A stretch of 64,000 bases of DNA from Pegea sp. RAD2-039. Taxonomy: Eukaryota; Chordata; Thaliacea; Salpida; Salpidae. The notes under the pieces were generated by a model. It saw only the letters and a list, made by a program, of their open reading frames with translations. It ran no database searches and was not told the origin of the DNA. The stretch lies in assembly GCA_034620365.1 (NCBI GenBank), contig JAQGEQ010000213.1:124001-188000 (forward strand). Direction: 5' to 3'. Below are positions 31,047-45,800 of this stretch, piece after piece. Positions within the stretch are counted from its first letter, which is position 1. Every line of letters begins with the position of its first letter. The position numbers and the translations under genes were made by a program.

Positions 31047-32854
31047 TCTGCCGCTATTACTGCTGCTGCTGCTGTTTGCCTGAATTATTTATCATCATCT
31101 ATTTTCTCGCATTCCACTCCGATGACGTCATGGGCTCGGATCTCTTCGAAGACTTTCTTTATTTATCTTTTTTTCTACTTTTTTATCGTTGCATGGTTGA
31201 AATCTAATTTGGGAACAAAAATTGTTCCATGATAAGATTTGATTTTTAAAAATGAGATATACAAAAGCTTTACGAAAAAGTTAAAAAAAAAAAAACTTTA
31301 AGGGATTGCTTTCAATTTTTTATCAATTATTAAAAGATTGAAATATTAGTTTGATACAATCAACTTCAAGCTCATTGAGTTTTACATCAAATAAAAACTG
31401 TATCAAAAAATTTAGTAATCAGATAAAGATCCAAAATATGAAGCAGAAATCATCAGAATCAGAAATGACTATTAAAAAGGTCCCAATTTGAACGACCTTT
31501 GATTGACAGGAAAAAATATTTGCCAAACAACTTAGTAAACCCATTTATAAAACTCTCAGCCAACATGCAACCATAAGGTGCTGATGCCATTCAAAGTAGA
31601 AAAGAAGTCTTCAAATTGATGTGAAAAATTAACTCGGAATTGTTAGTAGAGGTTACATCAATCAACTATTGAATTGTTGATAAATTGATGTTAATAAATA
31701 TTTGTCCTACCCTTAAACAATAACTGTGGTTACAACATGATAATCAAAATTTAAAACAAATCAAAATTAGGCTATCTAAATCATTAAATAAACTAGGCAA
31801 TTTCAAGAGCTCTTATTTCCTTTGTTTATTTTAAAATTCTTCTTCCAAGTTTTATCCGAAATTATTTTAATATTTCTCTCAGGTAGGTGGTGCTGTTTTG
31901 TAGAAAGCAGTTTACTAACAAATTATTTAAGAAAATTATTGATCAAACTTCTTTATAAGTTATTAGGTTGCGTAAGAAAGTAATTTTTAATTATTGATAG
32001 TTTTATGTTGAAAGTTTTAAAAGAAAACTGAAAGTTTGTTTTTCTGTTTTAATCGAATTAACTTGAAATCTAAAACTAACGAATTTGAAATAGAATTGTA
32101 GGTTATTGAAATTTCAAAATTTAGCTTGAAAACTTAAGCAACAATTTTTACAATTCTGTAAAAAGAGTAAAATTTATCAAAAGTTTCATTTGAATTGAAA
32201 ATTTAGAAACTATTTTGTAAGCTTTTTGAAATATTTAATCAGAGACAAGTTTTCACGAAACAGTTCATAAAACTTACTTTAAAAAGATTAATACGATTTT
32301 AATTTCACAGATTAAACAATAATTTATTGGTGTTAAATATTTGCAATTTATAAATTTCCTCAAGTGTCAAAATGTTTCTTTATAAATAATTGTTGTTGAA
32401 GACAAACTTGAAAATATTTCCAAACATTAAACCAATTTCTTATCTTATCTGTTTTAACGACTTTAAATTCAGTATGATGTTTATTAAAAAGTTAGCCAGA
32501 AAGTTTGAGGATTTAGTTGAACATTTTTTAAAGTATTTAATCTCATTATAATTTAGCTCAAAAAGGATTGTATACAAGTAGATCAATAAATCTTAGTTAC
32601 AATTTTGTTATCATCTTCATACTTTTGTCTACTTAAGCCTATAATTTATTCTATTTCCTGATAAATTTGAATAAATTTCACCACAAGATTTTTTCTAATC
32701 TTATCTAGTACATAATTACGTCACTATTAGATATTGTTACCGACGCTTAAACTAATTTGAATAAGCAGAATGTTTATGAAAAATTAGAGAAAACTTTTTT
32801 TAACGAATTTTAAGCAATGAATTTTCAGATATATTTTGTTTAAAAAATTTAAAA
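31047..32854. other. Intergenic region between TTBK and DYRK-like genes
   Basis: Begins with TTBK 3' UTR (a gctgctgctgctg run near 31060; an aataaa at about 31389). The rest is AT-rich and without recognisable features. It should include the upstream region of the kinase starting at 32855. Confidence 0.5.
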
Positions 32855-35307
<2,453 letters not shown>

Positions 35308-35326
35308 GAAATTTAGCAGTTTTAAA

Positions 35327-35332
35327 AATAAA
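35327..35332 (+). terminator. Polyadenylation signal of the DYRK-like gene
   Basis: AATAAA 20 bp after the stop codon, with a second aataaa at about 35341. The convergent HDDC3 gene ends at 35497, so both 3' ends share a 189-bp gap. Confidence 0.6.
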
Positions 35333-35496
35333 GTTTTTCAAATAAAGAAATATTTTTTTAAAATTAATTCAATGTAGTGATTATAACGTCCTCAATGACG
35401 TCATCCAGAAAGTATTGCTACGAAATTAATTCCTAGAAAAATGCTGTTTTAAAATAATTAAAAAAAAAGCAATTTGACGAAGTATTTCAATTGATT

Positions 35497-36169
35497 TTAA
35501 TGAATTTCTCTTTTTTTAAATAATAAATCCAATTCTTTTTCTAATTTTTCATTAGTTCCTCGTAATCCATTAACAACTTTGAAAGCCCAAACAAAATATT
35601 CCGTCACTCGAGTTTCAGTCCAATCTACAAACAACGATTTGTTGATTTGTAAGTTAATAGTTGTGAGTGTGTACCTGTAGGTGTGCAACGATTCAAATCT
35701 CGCAAATTATACAACTTATCAGCTAATTTAACTAATTTTGCTTCGTGACTTTTCTGAGGAGCGTTTATAACTTGTAATTTTTTTCTTTCTTCTTTTGGAA
35801 GCGATTTATCGTCAGTAACCTCGGCAACTATTGAACTAAAACGAGATATTATTTTATTTTCAAATAAATAGTTTCTTACCTGACTTCTTCACCAAAAACT
35901 TTCTTGATCTCATCTAAACTTGTGTCAGTATCTTCTACAGTATCATGCAGTATAGCAGCTTGTAAAACTTTCAAATCATTCACACCACCTTCATCACTTA
36001 TTATGTTTGCAACACCTTCATGATAAGGAGATTAAAATATAAAACTAGGGTAGTTGAGGCAACCTATTGGATGATTAATATAGGGTGTTTCTTCTTGATC
36101 TTTTCTTTTTTGATTTTTATGTTTTATTGCAGCAAAATTTACTGTTGAAATTAAAACTGAAAGATCCAT
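35497..36169 (-). CDS. HDDC3: Guanosine-3',5'-bis(diphosphate) 3'-pyrophosphohydrolase MESH1
   Basis: The metazoan SpoT-like HD hydrolase; it cleaves ppGpp in vitro and is also reported to act as an NADPH phosphatase. Four exons (36064-36169, 35880-36015, 35675-35835, 35497-35624) encode 176 residues, close to human (179). Visible blocks are RRKD-like KRKDQEETPYINHPIG, LQAAILHDTVEDTDT, VTDDKSLPKEERK, LVKLADKLYNLRDLNRCTP and EYFVWAFKVVNGLRGTN. Predicted metal ligands His33, His59, Asp60 and Asp120 are all present, so it should be active. The start Met gives the usual family length. The gene is convergent with the DYRK-like kinase. Confidence 0.97.
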
Positions 36170-37199
36170 TTAATAATAAAACTGAAAATGACTTCCTACG
36201 TCAAAAGTATAAAAGTTATAAATGTTTCAAAAACAAAAACAGTTGATAAAAATAAAAACTATTTTTAAAACTTTTGAATTATATTTATAAAATAATAACA
36301 TACCTTTTAAATTAATAAAAATTATTTACAATAAATTTATAAATTTGGTGCTCTATTAGTAAAAAAATAATTTCATCAACAGATATTCCCTTTTTAATAA
36401 ATTAAAAATCAAAAATACTGATTTGACAAAACTTTTATTTTTTAATTTACTTTTATATATTTATTCCTAAAAAAAGGTTTTGGGGCCAAAGTAGTAAAAG
36501 TTTTTATTTTGTTGAGTAACTATAACAAAATATCTATTTCTTGAAACAAATTATTTAAACTAAAAAAAAAACAATTTATAAAACTTAGTTATTTACTTAA
36601 AGCAACAATTTATCTTTCATATATTTTAACAGATTATTTAAGGGAAAGAATTCAGCTATTTAAAATTAAATTGTTTTAAAGCAGATTCATTAAATAGTGT
36701 AAAAAGGAAATGATACATTTTTTTATGTTTACAAATTTGTTGTCAGAAAATTATTTTGTTATTAGTTCAAGCTGTTTTAGATTTTATGAAAATTTTAATT
36801 TCTAGAAAAATTAAAACTTTTGCAAAATAAGATCAAACATTGTCATGGCTAATATAATTTTATCAATTCAAAGAAATTAGAGTTTAGCAAATTACTTAAC
36901 AACTAAGAAGTTAGAAAAACTATTTTTAAATAATAAATTAGTCAAACATCTTTATTCTAAAACCAATCAGTTAAACATTGACCATTTAAATTATAGTAAT
37001 TTTCATCTAAGACTTTCTAGGATTAAAATAGAATATTTACATTGTGATTGGCTGTTTCTATTATCTATTAGATAAACGCGATTGTATTCCTAATCCTTTT
37101 TAAAGAAACTTCAGGATGAAGATATTTATGTTTAAATAAATTTTTTTAAGTTAAAAACTTAAAGTATATTTTAATGTACACAAAAGAAAGTATTGAGCT
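36170..37199. other. Intergenic region between HDDC3 and the connexin gene
   Basis: Very AT-rich; no gene, repeat family or RNA recognised. It contains the HDDC3 upstream region and the 3' flank of the connexin gene. Confidence 0.5.
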
Positions 37200-38673
37200 T
37201 TATAAATAAGTCTTTGTGTGGTGATACTGTTCCAAATATATATTTCTTTTCTTCCTTTTTCTATAACTCCGAGCTTCTTTAATTGAAATGTAGAAAATTT
37301 CAGCCAAACACAACAAAAAACAGAAACATGATATGAGATGCATGTATCGCAAAAAAATTGATTTCTCCTGAGAAATTCAAGTTAAAACTTTTACTTTACT
37401 TTTAATCTATGAAACTAACAAATGGAGTTGATATGTAACATATAACTTGACCAGCCCAGCTGCCTTGGTCTTTTGTGAAGTGTTGGTAACAAGCACTTCG
37501 AACTGTTGGACCAAAACATTTGAATTGAGTTGGTACAGTGAGCCAAAAAATATTAAAGATTCCTTTGTAAGGGCAATTAAACGAGCTTGGGTTTACATTA
37601 CAGTTTGAATCCTAAAAGAATTAACCTATTATTTTATAACTACAAAATGAAAAAAAACCTGTTGATTGTAAAGGATGACTTGGTAGTATATGAAAATTAA
37701 CTCAATAACGGCTCGGCAAAAAGTTGTTAAGTAATAAATAATCTGAATTTTTCTTGTTACAGGAACCTACAAATAGTTAATTTTGTTGATTTTTAAATAT
37801 TATTTTCCATTTTTACTTCTTTTAATGTTCCATTCTCCAAAATAAGTTTTATTTTATATTTTCCGATTATTTTTTTACGTTTTTGTTGCTTAATTTTCAG
37901 TTTGTTTCGATTTATTTGCTGCAATAAATTGAATAATTTGTTCAACGATAATTTCACAAAATGATTTGAATAATTTCAAGCTTTAAATCAATCACCGGTT
38001 TTAAAACATCTTCAAATCTTTTAATTTCATTCTTCAATTTTTCAACCTCTGAACTTATGTAGGTTGAATAAAAATGAAATAAAATTGCTGGAAAAGCTAC
38101 AGCAAGTAACTGAAAACAAATAATTAAATATATTGATAGAATATATTTTCTCATTTATTTAAAACATAAATATTTTAATTTATAAATTATTTTTAATAAA
38201 AGCTGAATTTTTTAATCCTATTTTAAAATTAGTTATAATTGAATGACGAACCTGGAAAGACCAATACTTTAAATGCGAAACTTTAACAAATTGGTTATAA
38301 CATTGATTAGTACATGCCGGTAAATTTGTTACACAAATAAAAGAACTTTTCTCATCTCCATAAACTTCAAAAAGAAATTTTCGTTTTATAAAACGAATTA
38401 TTGATTTTTATTAAATTCTAGAAGTTTATTTTGTAAATGCTTTTCAGTTATCAATGTATTTAGCTGTTTTAGTTTGTGGGTAATTTTTGCAACAAACCAC
38501 TTTCTCCTATTGACACAACAATTATTAATCTGAAGACAAATGTAAAGAGGTACCAGAATTGACCAAATACTGTACCATATCGCGTTATCTGTTGATTCAT
38601 ATGATTAAAAATAGAAAAGAATAAATTAAATATGAAATACATGAAGATCAATATTCTGAAAAACCTCCCACAT
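37200..38673 (-). CDS. Connexin (gap-junction protein)
   Basis: A four-span protein that forms hemichannels and gap junctions in the plasma membrane. Eight exons give 305 residues: 38641-38673, 38501-38588, 38252-38364, 37996-38109, 37817-37918, 37659-37766, 37420-37611, 37200-37367. The start at 38673 (MWEVFQNI) restores the short cytoplasmic helix and places Trp23 at TM1 as in vertebrate connexins; a start inside 38589-38640 would not. TM1 ends RLIIVVSIGES and is followed by YGDEKSSF and CVTNLPACTNQC, the first-loop C-x6-C-x3-C signature, then SHLKYWSFQ into TM2. A basic cytoplasmic loop, TM3, a second loop and EKSIF into TM4 follow. The second loop is enlarged compared with the C-x4-C-x5-C vertebrate loop. 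The C-terminal tail is short and basic. Confidence 0.92.
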
Positions 38674-39048
38674 CTTCTCGGAAGATGAAGATCTTATTAA
38701 AAACGATTTCTAAAATAATTAAAAACTTTAACTTTTTGGCTGAAACTAAAATTCTCGAAAAAATTTTACAAATTGAAAATCGAAATGAAAATTCTTCTTT
38801 TATAAACGTTGAGACACATATTTGTCATCTAATCTTTGAAGAGGAAGTCTAAAAGTTTCAGGAAATATTTTGACAGTTTCAGACACAATACTTGACTTCT
38901 TCTTCCGACAACTTTTTGAGAGATTATTAATTTTTTCAAGAATTTGAAGGATTAAAATTTAATTATTCAATTCAAAAAGTTCTCAAAACATTTCTATTTT
39001 TTATTCAACGATTACAAAGATTATCAGAAGATGAAGATCAGATTCAAA
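38674..39048. other. Short spacer between connexin and SF3B4, both minus strand
   Basis: Holds the SF3B4 3' UTR and the connexin promoter. On the minus strand an AATAAA lies at 39005-39000, 44 bp past the SF3B4 stop. Confidence 0.5.
39000..39005 (-). terminator. Polyadenylation signal of SF3B4
   Basis: Minus-strand AATAAA located 44 bp beyond the TGA stop at 39051-39049. Confidence 0.55.
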
Positions 39049-40591
39049 TCAGCGTTCTTCATTCATTGGAGGTGGAGGTGGCATTCGATGACCCATTGGT
39101 GGTCCGCCCATAGGAGGTGGTCCACGCATCGGATCAAACATTGGTGGTCCTCGAGGTGGTCCCCAACCATTTGGTGGTCCATTCATTGGCGGTGGTGGTC
39201 CCATCGGTGGTGGTCCACGAGGTCCAAACATACCAGGCATACGACCACCCATACCAGCCATAGGAGGTATTGGACCATTTGGTGGCATGGGCATCATACC
39301 AGGTGGCGGTGGTCCCATGTGAGGTGTGGACCAGTCCATGTGTGGCATTTGTGGCATGACGTCATCATCTTTCGTAGTCATCATTTGCATTGGTGGTAGA
39401 TGGCCCATAGGTGGCGCTGTTTGCATCATTGTTGGAACCATTGAAGGCATTCCCATCGCCATCGGGACTGCGTTCATCCCCATGTTGATGATTGGAGGGG
39501 GTAGAAGGTCGCTTGGGGCGTCTGCAAACATCGTGTGGGGTCGATCGGCTTGTGAGAGTGGGTTTTGCTTGGCAAGGACTCGCTCTGTACAAAAGAATAA
39601 CAAAAATTAAAATCAGAAAACTCGAAAATAAGGATCAGAAGATGAGGATCGGAAGATGAGGATCACCTGCAGCTCCACCGTGTCTTTCCCCCTTTGCATC
39701 TTTCTTGAAAGCGTATGAGATTGTGATTGGTCGATTACAAAGATGTTGACCATTCATAGCTTCAAGAGCAGCGTCACTGGCATCAAAACTCGCGAAATTA
39801 ATAAATGCATACCCCTTCGAGTTGCCTGTGTCAGGATCTCGCATAATCTACAGATGAACAAATTATACAAAAAATCACCACTATATGGCGTAATTACTTT
39901 TGGAGTTTGCAGAATGACACCAAAAGCACTGAAAGTATCATAAAGCAGTTTCTCATCAATTTCAGGATCTAAATTTCCAATAAACAGATTTGCTCCAACA
40001 TCCAAATTCTTTTGATGTGCTGACGCCTGTTGAAAAGTTGAAATAAAACTTTTGGATCTCTCATCATATTATATACCTTATTGACACGTATTGGTTTGCC
40101 AAACATTTTGATCATATTTAACACCTTGATGGCATAATCTGCATCTTCTTCACTTAAGAATTCTACAAATCCGTATCCTTGATGACTTCCAGTGATCCGA
40201 TCTTTCGGCATATGAGTGCTAACTACAACACCAGATTGAAGAAATAACTCCCATAATAAAGCTTCTGTTACACTTTCATCTAGACCTCCAACATAAACAG
40301 TCGCGTCTATAAATACAAAACATTTTCAAAAGAGAACACCTCAACACCTTAAGCCATTAACAAAAATGTCTTTGTGAATACTTCTTAAACAATTAAGTAT
40401 TGCTTTTACAACAAATAAATATAGATACACTTAAAGTAAAACAGTAAATAATACTTTTTAAACTTTAAAATTATAAGTGAAATAATTAAACAAAATTTGA
40501 ATTATAAATTTTAAAACTTAAAAAACCCAAAAAAAAAATGAATTAATTTTCACAAACCCTGGTTTCTCTCTGAAATGGGTCCAGCGGCCAT
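39049..40591 (-). CDS. SF3B4: Splicing factor 3B subunit 4 (SAP49)
   Basis: U2 snRNP SF3b component that binds pre-mRNA near the branch site in the nucleus. Five exons give 369 residues (human 424): 40558-40591, 40077-40306, 39898-40026, 39667-39847, 39049-39584. The start [11 protein letters not shown] is identical to human. RRM1 (about 13-91) has VYVGGLDE and [19 protein letters not shown]2 (about 100-178) has [20 protein letters not shown] and [16 protein letters not shown]. The linker [20 protein letters not shown] is also nearly identical to human. The C-terminal part is the usual Pro/Gly/Met-rich tail, shorter than in vertebrates. The gene is divergent from rotatin. Confidence 0.98.
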
Positions 40592-41294
40592 CTTAAAAAT
40601 TATCTAAAATTTATATAAAGTGAAAATGATGAACCTAACATAAAATTTAAATAAATTAATTAATTATACAAAAATTAGATAAAGATTTTTAGAAATAATT
40701 TTAAGTATCAAATTATCTTAATGAACAAGCATAAAAACAGTTGGGTCTTAAAACACAAAAAAAAAAGATTTAGAATATACAAAATAAATTGAAAATTATA
40801 TTGAGTTATATTTAAAGCTTTTAAAAAGGCTTAGTTTTTCTATAGTTCATAATATTAATTTCAAAAACTCAAATTGTATTTAAGAAAAAATTACTTTAAG
40901 AACTGAAAATAAACAAGAAAAACTAAATATCTTTAGAATATTAAATTATTAGTATATAAATATATCATTATAATACATAATAATAGTAATAAAACACTTT
41001 CAAATTTTTAGTTAAGCTAACAAATTTGAATGAAAACATTTTTTAGGACCAAAAACTGAATTTAATAATCAAGTAAGATATCTTTACTATTTATGAATTA
41101 AGTCAGATGTAAATTAAAATATTAATTAGTAGTTTAAAGAAAGAATAAATATTTGCTGTTTTCAAGATTAAAAAATTATTCTTTAAAATAAAATGAGCAA
41201 ATCGTAGGTAAATGAACTTCTTTATTAAAAATCGATTTTGTATACAACATTATAATCTATGATTGTATCATTAAGAAAATTTAATATATTTAAT

Positions 41295-41366
41295 ATAAAT
41301 TAAACTAGAGTATCTAAAATAAATTAAACTAGAGTATCTAAAATAAATTAAACTAGAGTATCTAAA
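41295..41366 (+). repeat. Perfect 24-bp tandem repeat, three copies
   Basis: The unit ataaattaaactagagtat plus ctaaa repeats exactly three times with no mismatch, suggesting a recent local expansion. Confidence 0.95.
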
Positions 41367-42220
41367 TTAGATAAAGTAGAAAACAAAACTTTCTTTGATT
41401 AAAAAAACTAAATAATCTGATGTTTTTTGAGTGGACTATTTTGGGTTCATGATCAGCTAAGCGGGAAAAAGATAAAATGTCGACTTATTTAAAAACCCCA
41501 AAAGAATCATAAGCTTGCTATTCATTAAATACTCTTACTATTTAAGTTTTGATACAGGTATGAACTTATTTCAATTTTTACCAATGTGAGAATATACTGC
41601 AAACATAAAACTATGAATAAAATATTATAAAACTAAGTCACTGTTGCCATTATAAATATAATCTATTAAATTTAACAAGTATTGGTTTTATCTTAATTTT
41701 TTCTACATAAGTGTATTTAATGAGTTTGTATTTGTTCAATGATGCATTTCTTACAGAATTTTTAAGTATATACCAATTATTTGTAAATCAATGATTTTTA
41801 TTCAGGATAAAACATTCAGGAAAGAAATGTATAAACATGTTTAAACAAACAGTTAAAGAAGCTAAGAAACTTGGAAAGCTATCCCGAGACCTTTAAAAAC
41901 TAGCATAAGGTAATACTGAGTCATACAATGCTTAAGTCTGGTTCGTTGATAAAAAAATTGTTTTTAGGTATGTAAAAGTTAGTGGCCATCGTTATATAGG
42001 GTTGAAAAAGTTTTGAAAGCATAGTTAAATGATATTGTTTCATAAGTTATCTGCAAGACAATAATACAAAAATTAAGTTTTAGTTCAAGTATATGTATTA
42101 TCTTGAGATAAATAAATGATCAAATCTGGTTAGATCATAAAATCAAAAATTACTTTATTTTTATCGATATCTCATTTGAAAATAATCCTATTTAAATTCT
42201 ATTTTGCAACTAAATCTAAG

Positions 42221-42223
<3 letters not shown>

Positions 42224-42254
<31 letters not shown>

Positions 42255-42445
42255 TATATAAATGCGAAGGAGGGTGCCTAAAGAGAGCACATCTCACTAA
42301 CACACATTCTCAGGAGTTTTGTATAGTTTTTTCTCAGGAGTTTTATATGTCTCCACCTGGGGTCGAACCCGGTACTTCCTAGCTAGATGTACCTTGTAGC
42401 TAGGTGTAGTAACCGCTTCGCCACCAAGCAGGACGAAATTGTTTA
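42224..42445 (-). mobile_element. tRNA-derived SINE with poly(A) tail and LINE-derived 3' end
   Basis: Reading the minus strand: a tRNA-like head at 42436-42350 with an A-box-like TGGCGAAGCGGTTA and a perfect B box GGGTTCGACCCC; a short body with two copies of CTCAGGAG-type sequence (42309-42343); then about 50 bp (AATGTGTGTTAG... to CTCCTTCGCATTTAT) matching the LINE tail at 58475-58545 with about five mismatches; then 28 A residues (42251-42224). This is the standard layout of a SINE mobilised by a partner LINE. It is not a functional tRNA gene. Confidence 0.9.
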
Positions 42446-42865
42446 AACTTAACGGATTTTGTTTAAAATATGTATATAAAATATAAACAGAAGCTTGAAG
42501 AATTAAGAAATATAGTGAATAATGATAGCAGATGAAAATGCCGAATTAGTTGAACTAATTGCAAAAATGTTCAAACAATTTTGAATATTTACCGCCTCAA
42601 CGGTTAACCGCATGACAATAAGAGCAAAAGCCAGAAAAGCAATAACTGTTGTTAAACGGTTGTTTTTCTGCAATCAAATACAATCTGGTTACTATCTGAC
42701 TCCTAGATTGCTTAAAATGTTTGTTATTAATCTTATAATTTATATTTAACTAATCATAATTTACTATGTAACAGATTTTATTTATTTTTGTGTCATAAGA
42801 AATTAGTTATATTCAAAATAAACACTTTTTTTGTTTTTAGTAGATCTTAATAATTTTGTTTAATT

Positions 42866-45800
42866 ATGAAATCTTCTGATACTCAAGGAATTGACATTCT
42901 ACTAAAAAAACTTGGTAAAAAAGTTTGTAAAATCTTAAAAATATGATTCCAATATCATTTTTTTAAATTTATCTATTATTGCCAATAAGAGCTCAAATTT
43001 TTCAAGCCTTATAACTTGTTTTGATTTGAAAAAAATGATTTCTAGGTCATCATATTCCTGAAATAAGAACAAGAGCCTTAGAAAGTTTGATATCGAAACT
43101 TAATCATGGTTTACTCCAAGAAAGTGACCTCACTCAAGAAAAGAAACTTTTTGTTGGTCTTTTAGAATGGTTCAACTTTAAACCAGCTCCAATTAAAGAA
43201 AAAGTTTTTGAACTTCTTCAAAAACTATCAAAGGTTTATCATGATTTGAGTTTGGAACACAAAATTTATAACTATGATTTTACTTTTAGTACTCATCTAG
43301 TTGTGATCTGCTTGTATCTATTGGAGCTGTCTCATTTTTATCTTTATTAAGATCAGATTTGAATAATGAAGAGAAAGTCTTACTTGATGTAATACTTGAC
43401 AGATTATTTCATGTTACGAATTATCAAATTACTGAAAGTAAAAGTAAACAATGTATCTATGGAAATCCCAAATCTTTGAATAGTGAGTTAGAAATTTTAG
43501 GAAAATTGTGATTTGATTACAGGTGTAACATACTGTTACAGATTCTTCCGATATTTCAACAACAAAATCAGAAGATGAAGTTCAGTATGGTTACTTTGAC
43601 TCTACAACAACTACAACAGTATGATTACTTGATACAAATTATCCAAAGATTTATTAAATTTCTTCTTTTAAAGATAGATTCATCTGAATTGCTTCCAGCA
43701 AATTCTGCTCTTAAATTAATTGAAAATTCTTTACAACAATCGAAATGTTTCAAGTTTGGTGGTTTCCCTTGGCATCCACTAACAGCAACTGATCACCATG
43801 TACTAGCTTCAACAGCTGATTCACTTTGCTCACCAAAACCAACAATCGTCACAAACGCCTGCTCTTTCCTTCTAAACGTCATTTTTCGAGATTTCCCTTC
43901 AGAAATTTTCCTTCAACGTCCAGCCATTGTCCAAGTTTGTCTCGATCATCAACTTATGATCACGTGACCAATCTTTATGACGTAGTGCCTGATCACATTC
44001 GTGAGTTCGCGACCTCATAACAAGTTGTTGATGGAATCAATAGATTGTTTAAAAGCTCTCACTGATGGACTCATCTCTAGGATCAACTTCTTTCAAGATC
44101 CATCTTTTTATTGTCCTCGTCAAGGTACATTTGCTATCACTTGTTATGACGTCATCATCTCTCGGTGCTTGTAGGCGTTTTGGTGAATGAAAGCCGAGAA
44201 GATTCAATCCGGACGCTAGCAGAAGGAGGTTTGAAAAGAATCAGAGGAGATGGAAGAAATGATTCATCGACATCAACCAAGTAAATGTCTTCATCTTTGG
44301 ATCCTCATCATTTGATCTTTATCTTCTTTCAGTAGCTCTTCAAAACTCCAATCTTCTTCATCAACTTGGAACTCTTCCTTGGATGATCTCACCGATTTCA
44401 CTGATCAACAGCATCTTGAACTCTCACCTGCTCACTTTCTTCTTACATCTCTTCTTTCATGTCTTCCTCTTCTCAAGACTTCCAGCTGTCAGCTCTCACT
44501 TCATCTACTAAAGGTTTCAACTTCATTGATCCCAGCTTCTCTCTAATCTTCATCTTTTCTTCCGTAGATCTCATCTTCTTTGATTCGTCTCTTCGATAAA
44601 ACGATCGATTCAAATCAAATGTGGAAAGAAGATTCAATGTCTGCTCAATCTTTGGTAAGATCTTTATCCTGATAATCATCTTTTGATTCTCATGTTCGTC
44701 TTTTCATCTTCTTTTTCATTCTCTCATCTCATCAGCGATCACTAACTTGTCAACTTTTGGAATTATTTGGAGAAGTTGTTTTGTATCATCATCACTTCGA
44801 GTGTAACAAATTATCGGCCGAAAATGGAGACTGGAAAGCCCGCCAACGATCTCAATCTGACTCGATAACTCATCGAGTCATCTTTCAATCTCTTGCTTCG
44901 CTTCTGATTCAATTACTTGAAACAACTTTGCCAATGAACCAAGTAAATAAGTTGTGGCCCACTGCTGTCCAGTTTTCTATTAATACCACTGACAGGTTGC
45001 CACACAGATGCGTAGCAACGTCACCAACGCGTTGTATGTGATAGCATGTGATTGGTCGATGCTAAAATTGATGCCAGCTGAAGTAGAAGCCGCGAGAAGC
45101 TTCTTGAAGCGATCTTCATCATCTCTTGTTACTTCTCTTCATCACGTTAGCGATATTTCGCGCGCTTTCTCTGATATGCATCACTTCACACGCCAGTTTA
45201 AGGTAATGATGTCACTACTGATAACGTCATTGCTGACGTAATTGTGCAGCAAGAGATGACATCAGAGCAACAGCTGGAAGTAATGCAAATGGCGTTTCGA
45301 AGTTTAGACGCGATTCCGCTCTATTATGACGTCACACACTTACGTGACATCATTAAAGCGATTTCTCGAGTCTTCTTAAATGAGCGGCCAGGTCAGGCAG
45401 CAGATGTGACGTCACAGAAGCTTCGTGACGTCAGCAAACGCGCACTACTTCGTCTAATGTCACATCCTATCGATAAAATTCGTCAACTGACTTACGACGT
45501 GACGCAAAGGATTGTTTGTGACGTCATCAACGTCACTTGTGCTGCTGAAGATCCGAACATGAAATCAAGTCACGTGGTTCGGTAGGTGACGTCATCACTT
45601 GTGTGACGTCACGTGACTCGTTGATGTTATAGTTTCCTGTTGGATACTGAAGTACTTTATGAAGTTTGTTCATTTGCATTTACTGATTCTTGTCTTTTGG
45701 TTTCTTCTTCTGTTGAACAAGTGATGAGTGTGTTGTTACAAGGACGCCATCTAGTGTCAGATGATGTCTGGTGGGACTTCCAACATACTCTTCATCCTGT

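Larger units (their letters stand above)
40592..42865. other. Divergent intergenic region between SF3B4 and rotatin
   Basis: AT-rich shared upstream region. It contains a perfect 24-bp triplicate (41295-41366) and a tRNA-derived SINE (42224-42445). No other gene or clear promoter element is seen. Confidence 0.5.

Noticed and set aside
38521..38651. Connexin start at the Met codons in 38590-38651
   Set aside because: These lie in a short intron; the start at 38673 gives MW at the N-terminus and correct spacing to TM1.
39031..39399. Plus-strand frame rich in His, Trp and Arg
   Set aside because: It is the antisense of the Pro/Gly/Met-rich tail of SF3B4; composition follows from the sense codons and there is no independent support.
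42350..42436. Functional tRNA gene
   Set aside because: A and B boxes are good but the stems do not pair as a full cloverleaf and the sequence continues into a poly(A)-tailed repeat body, so it is a SINE head.
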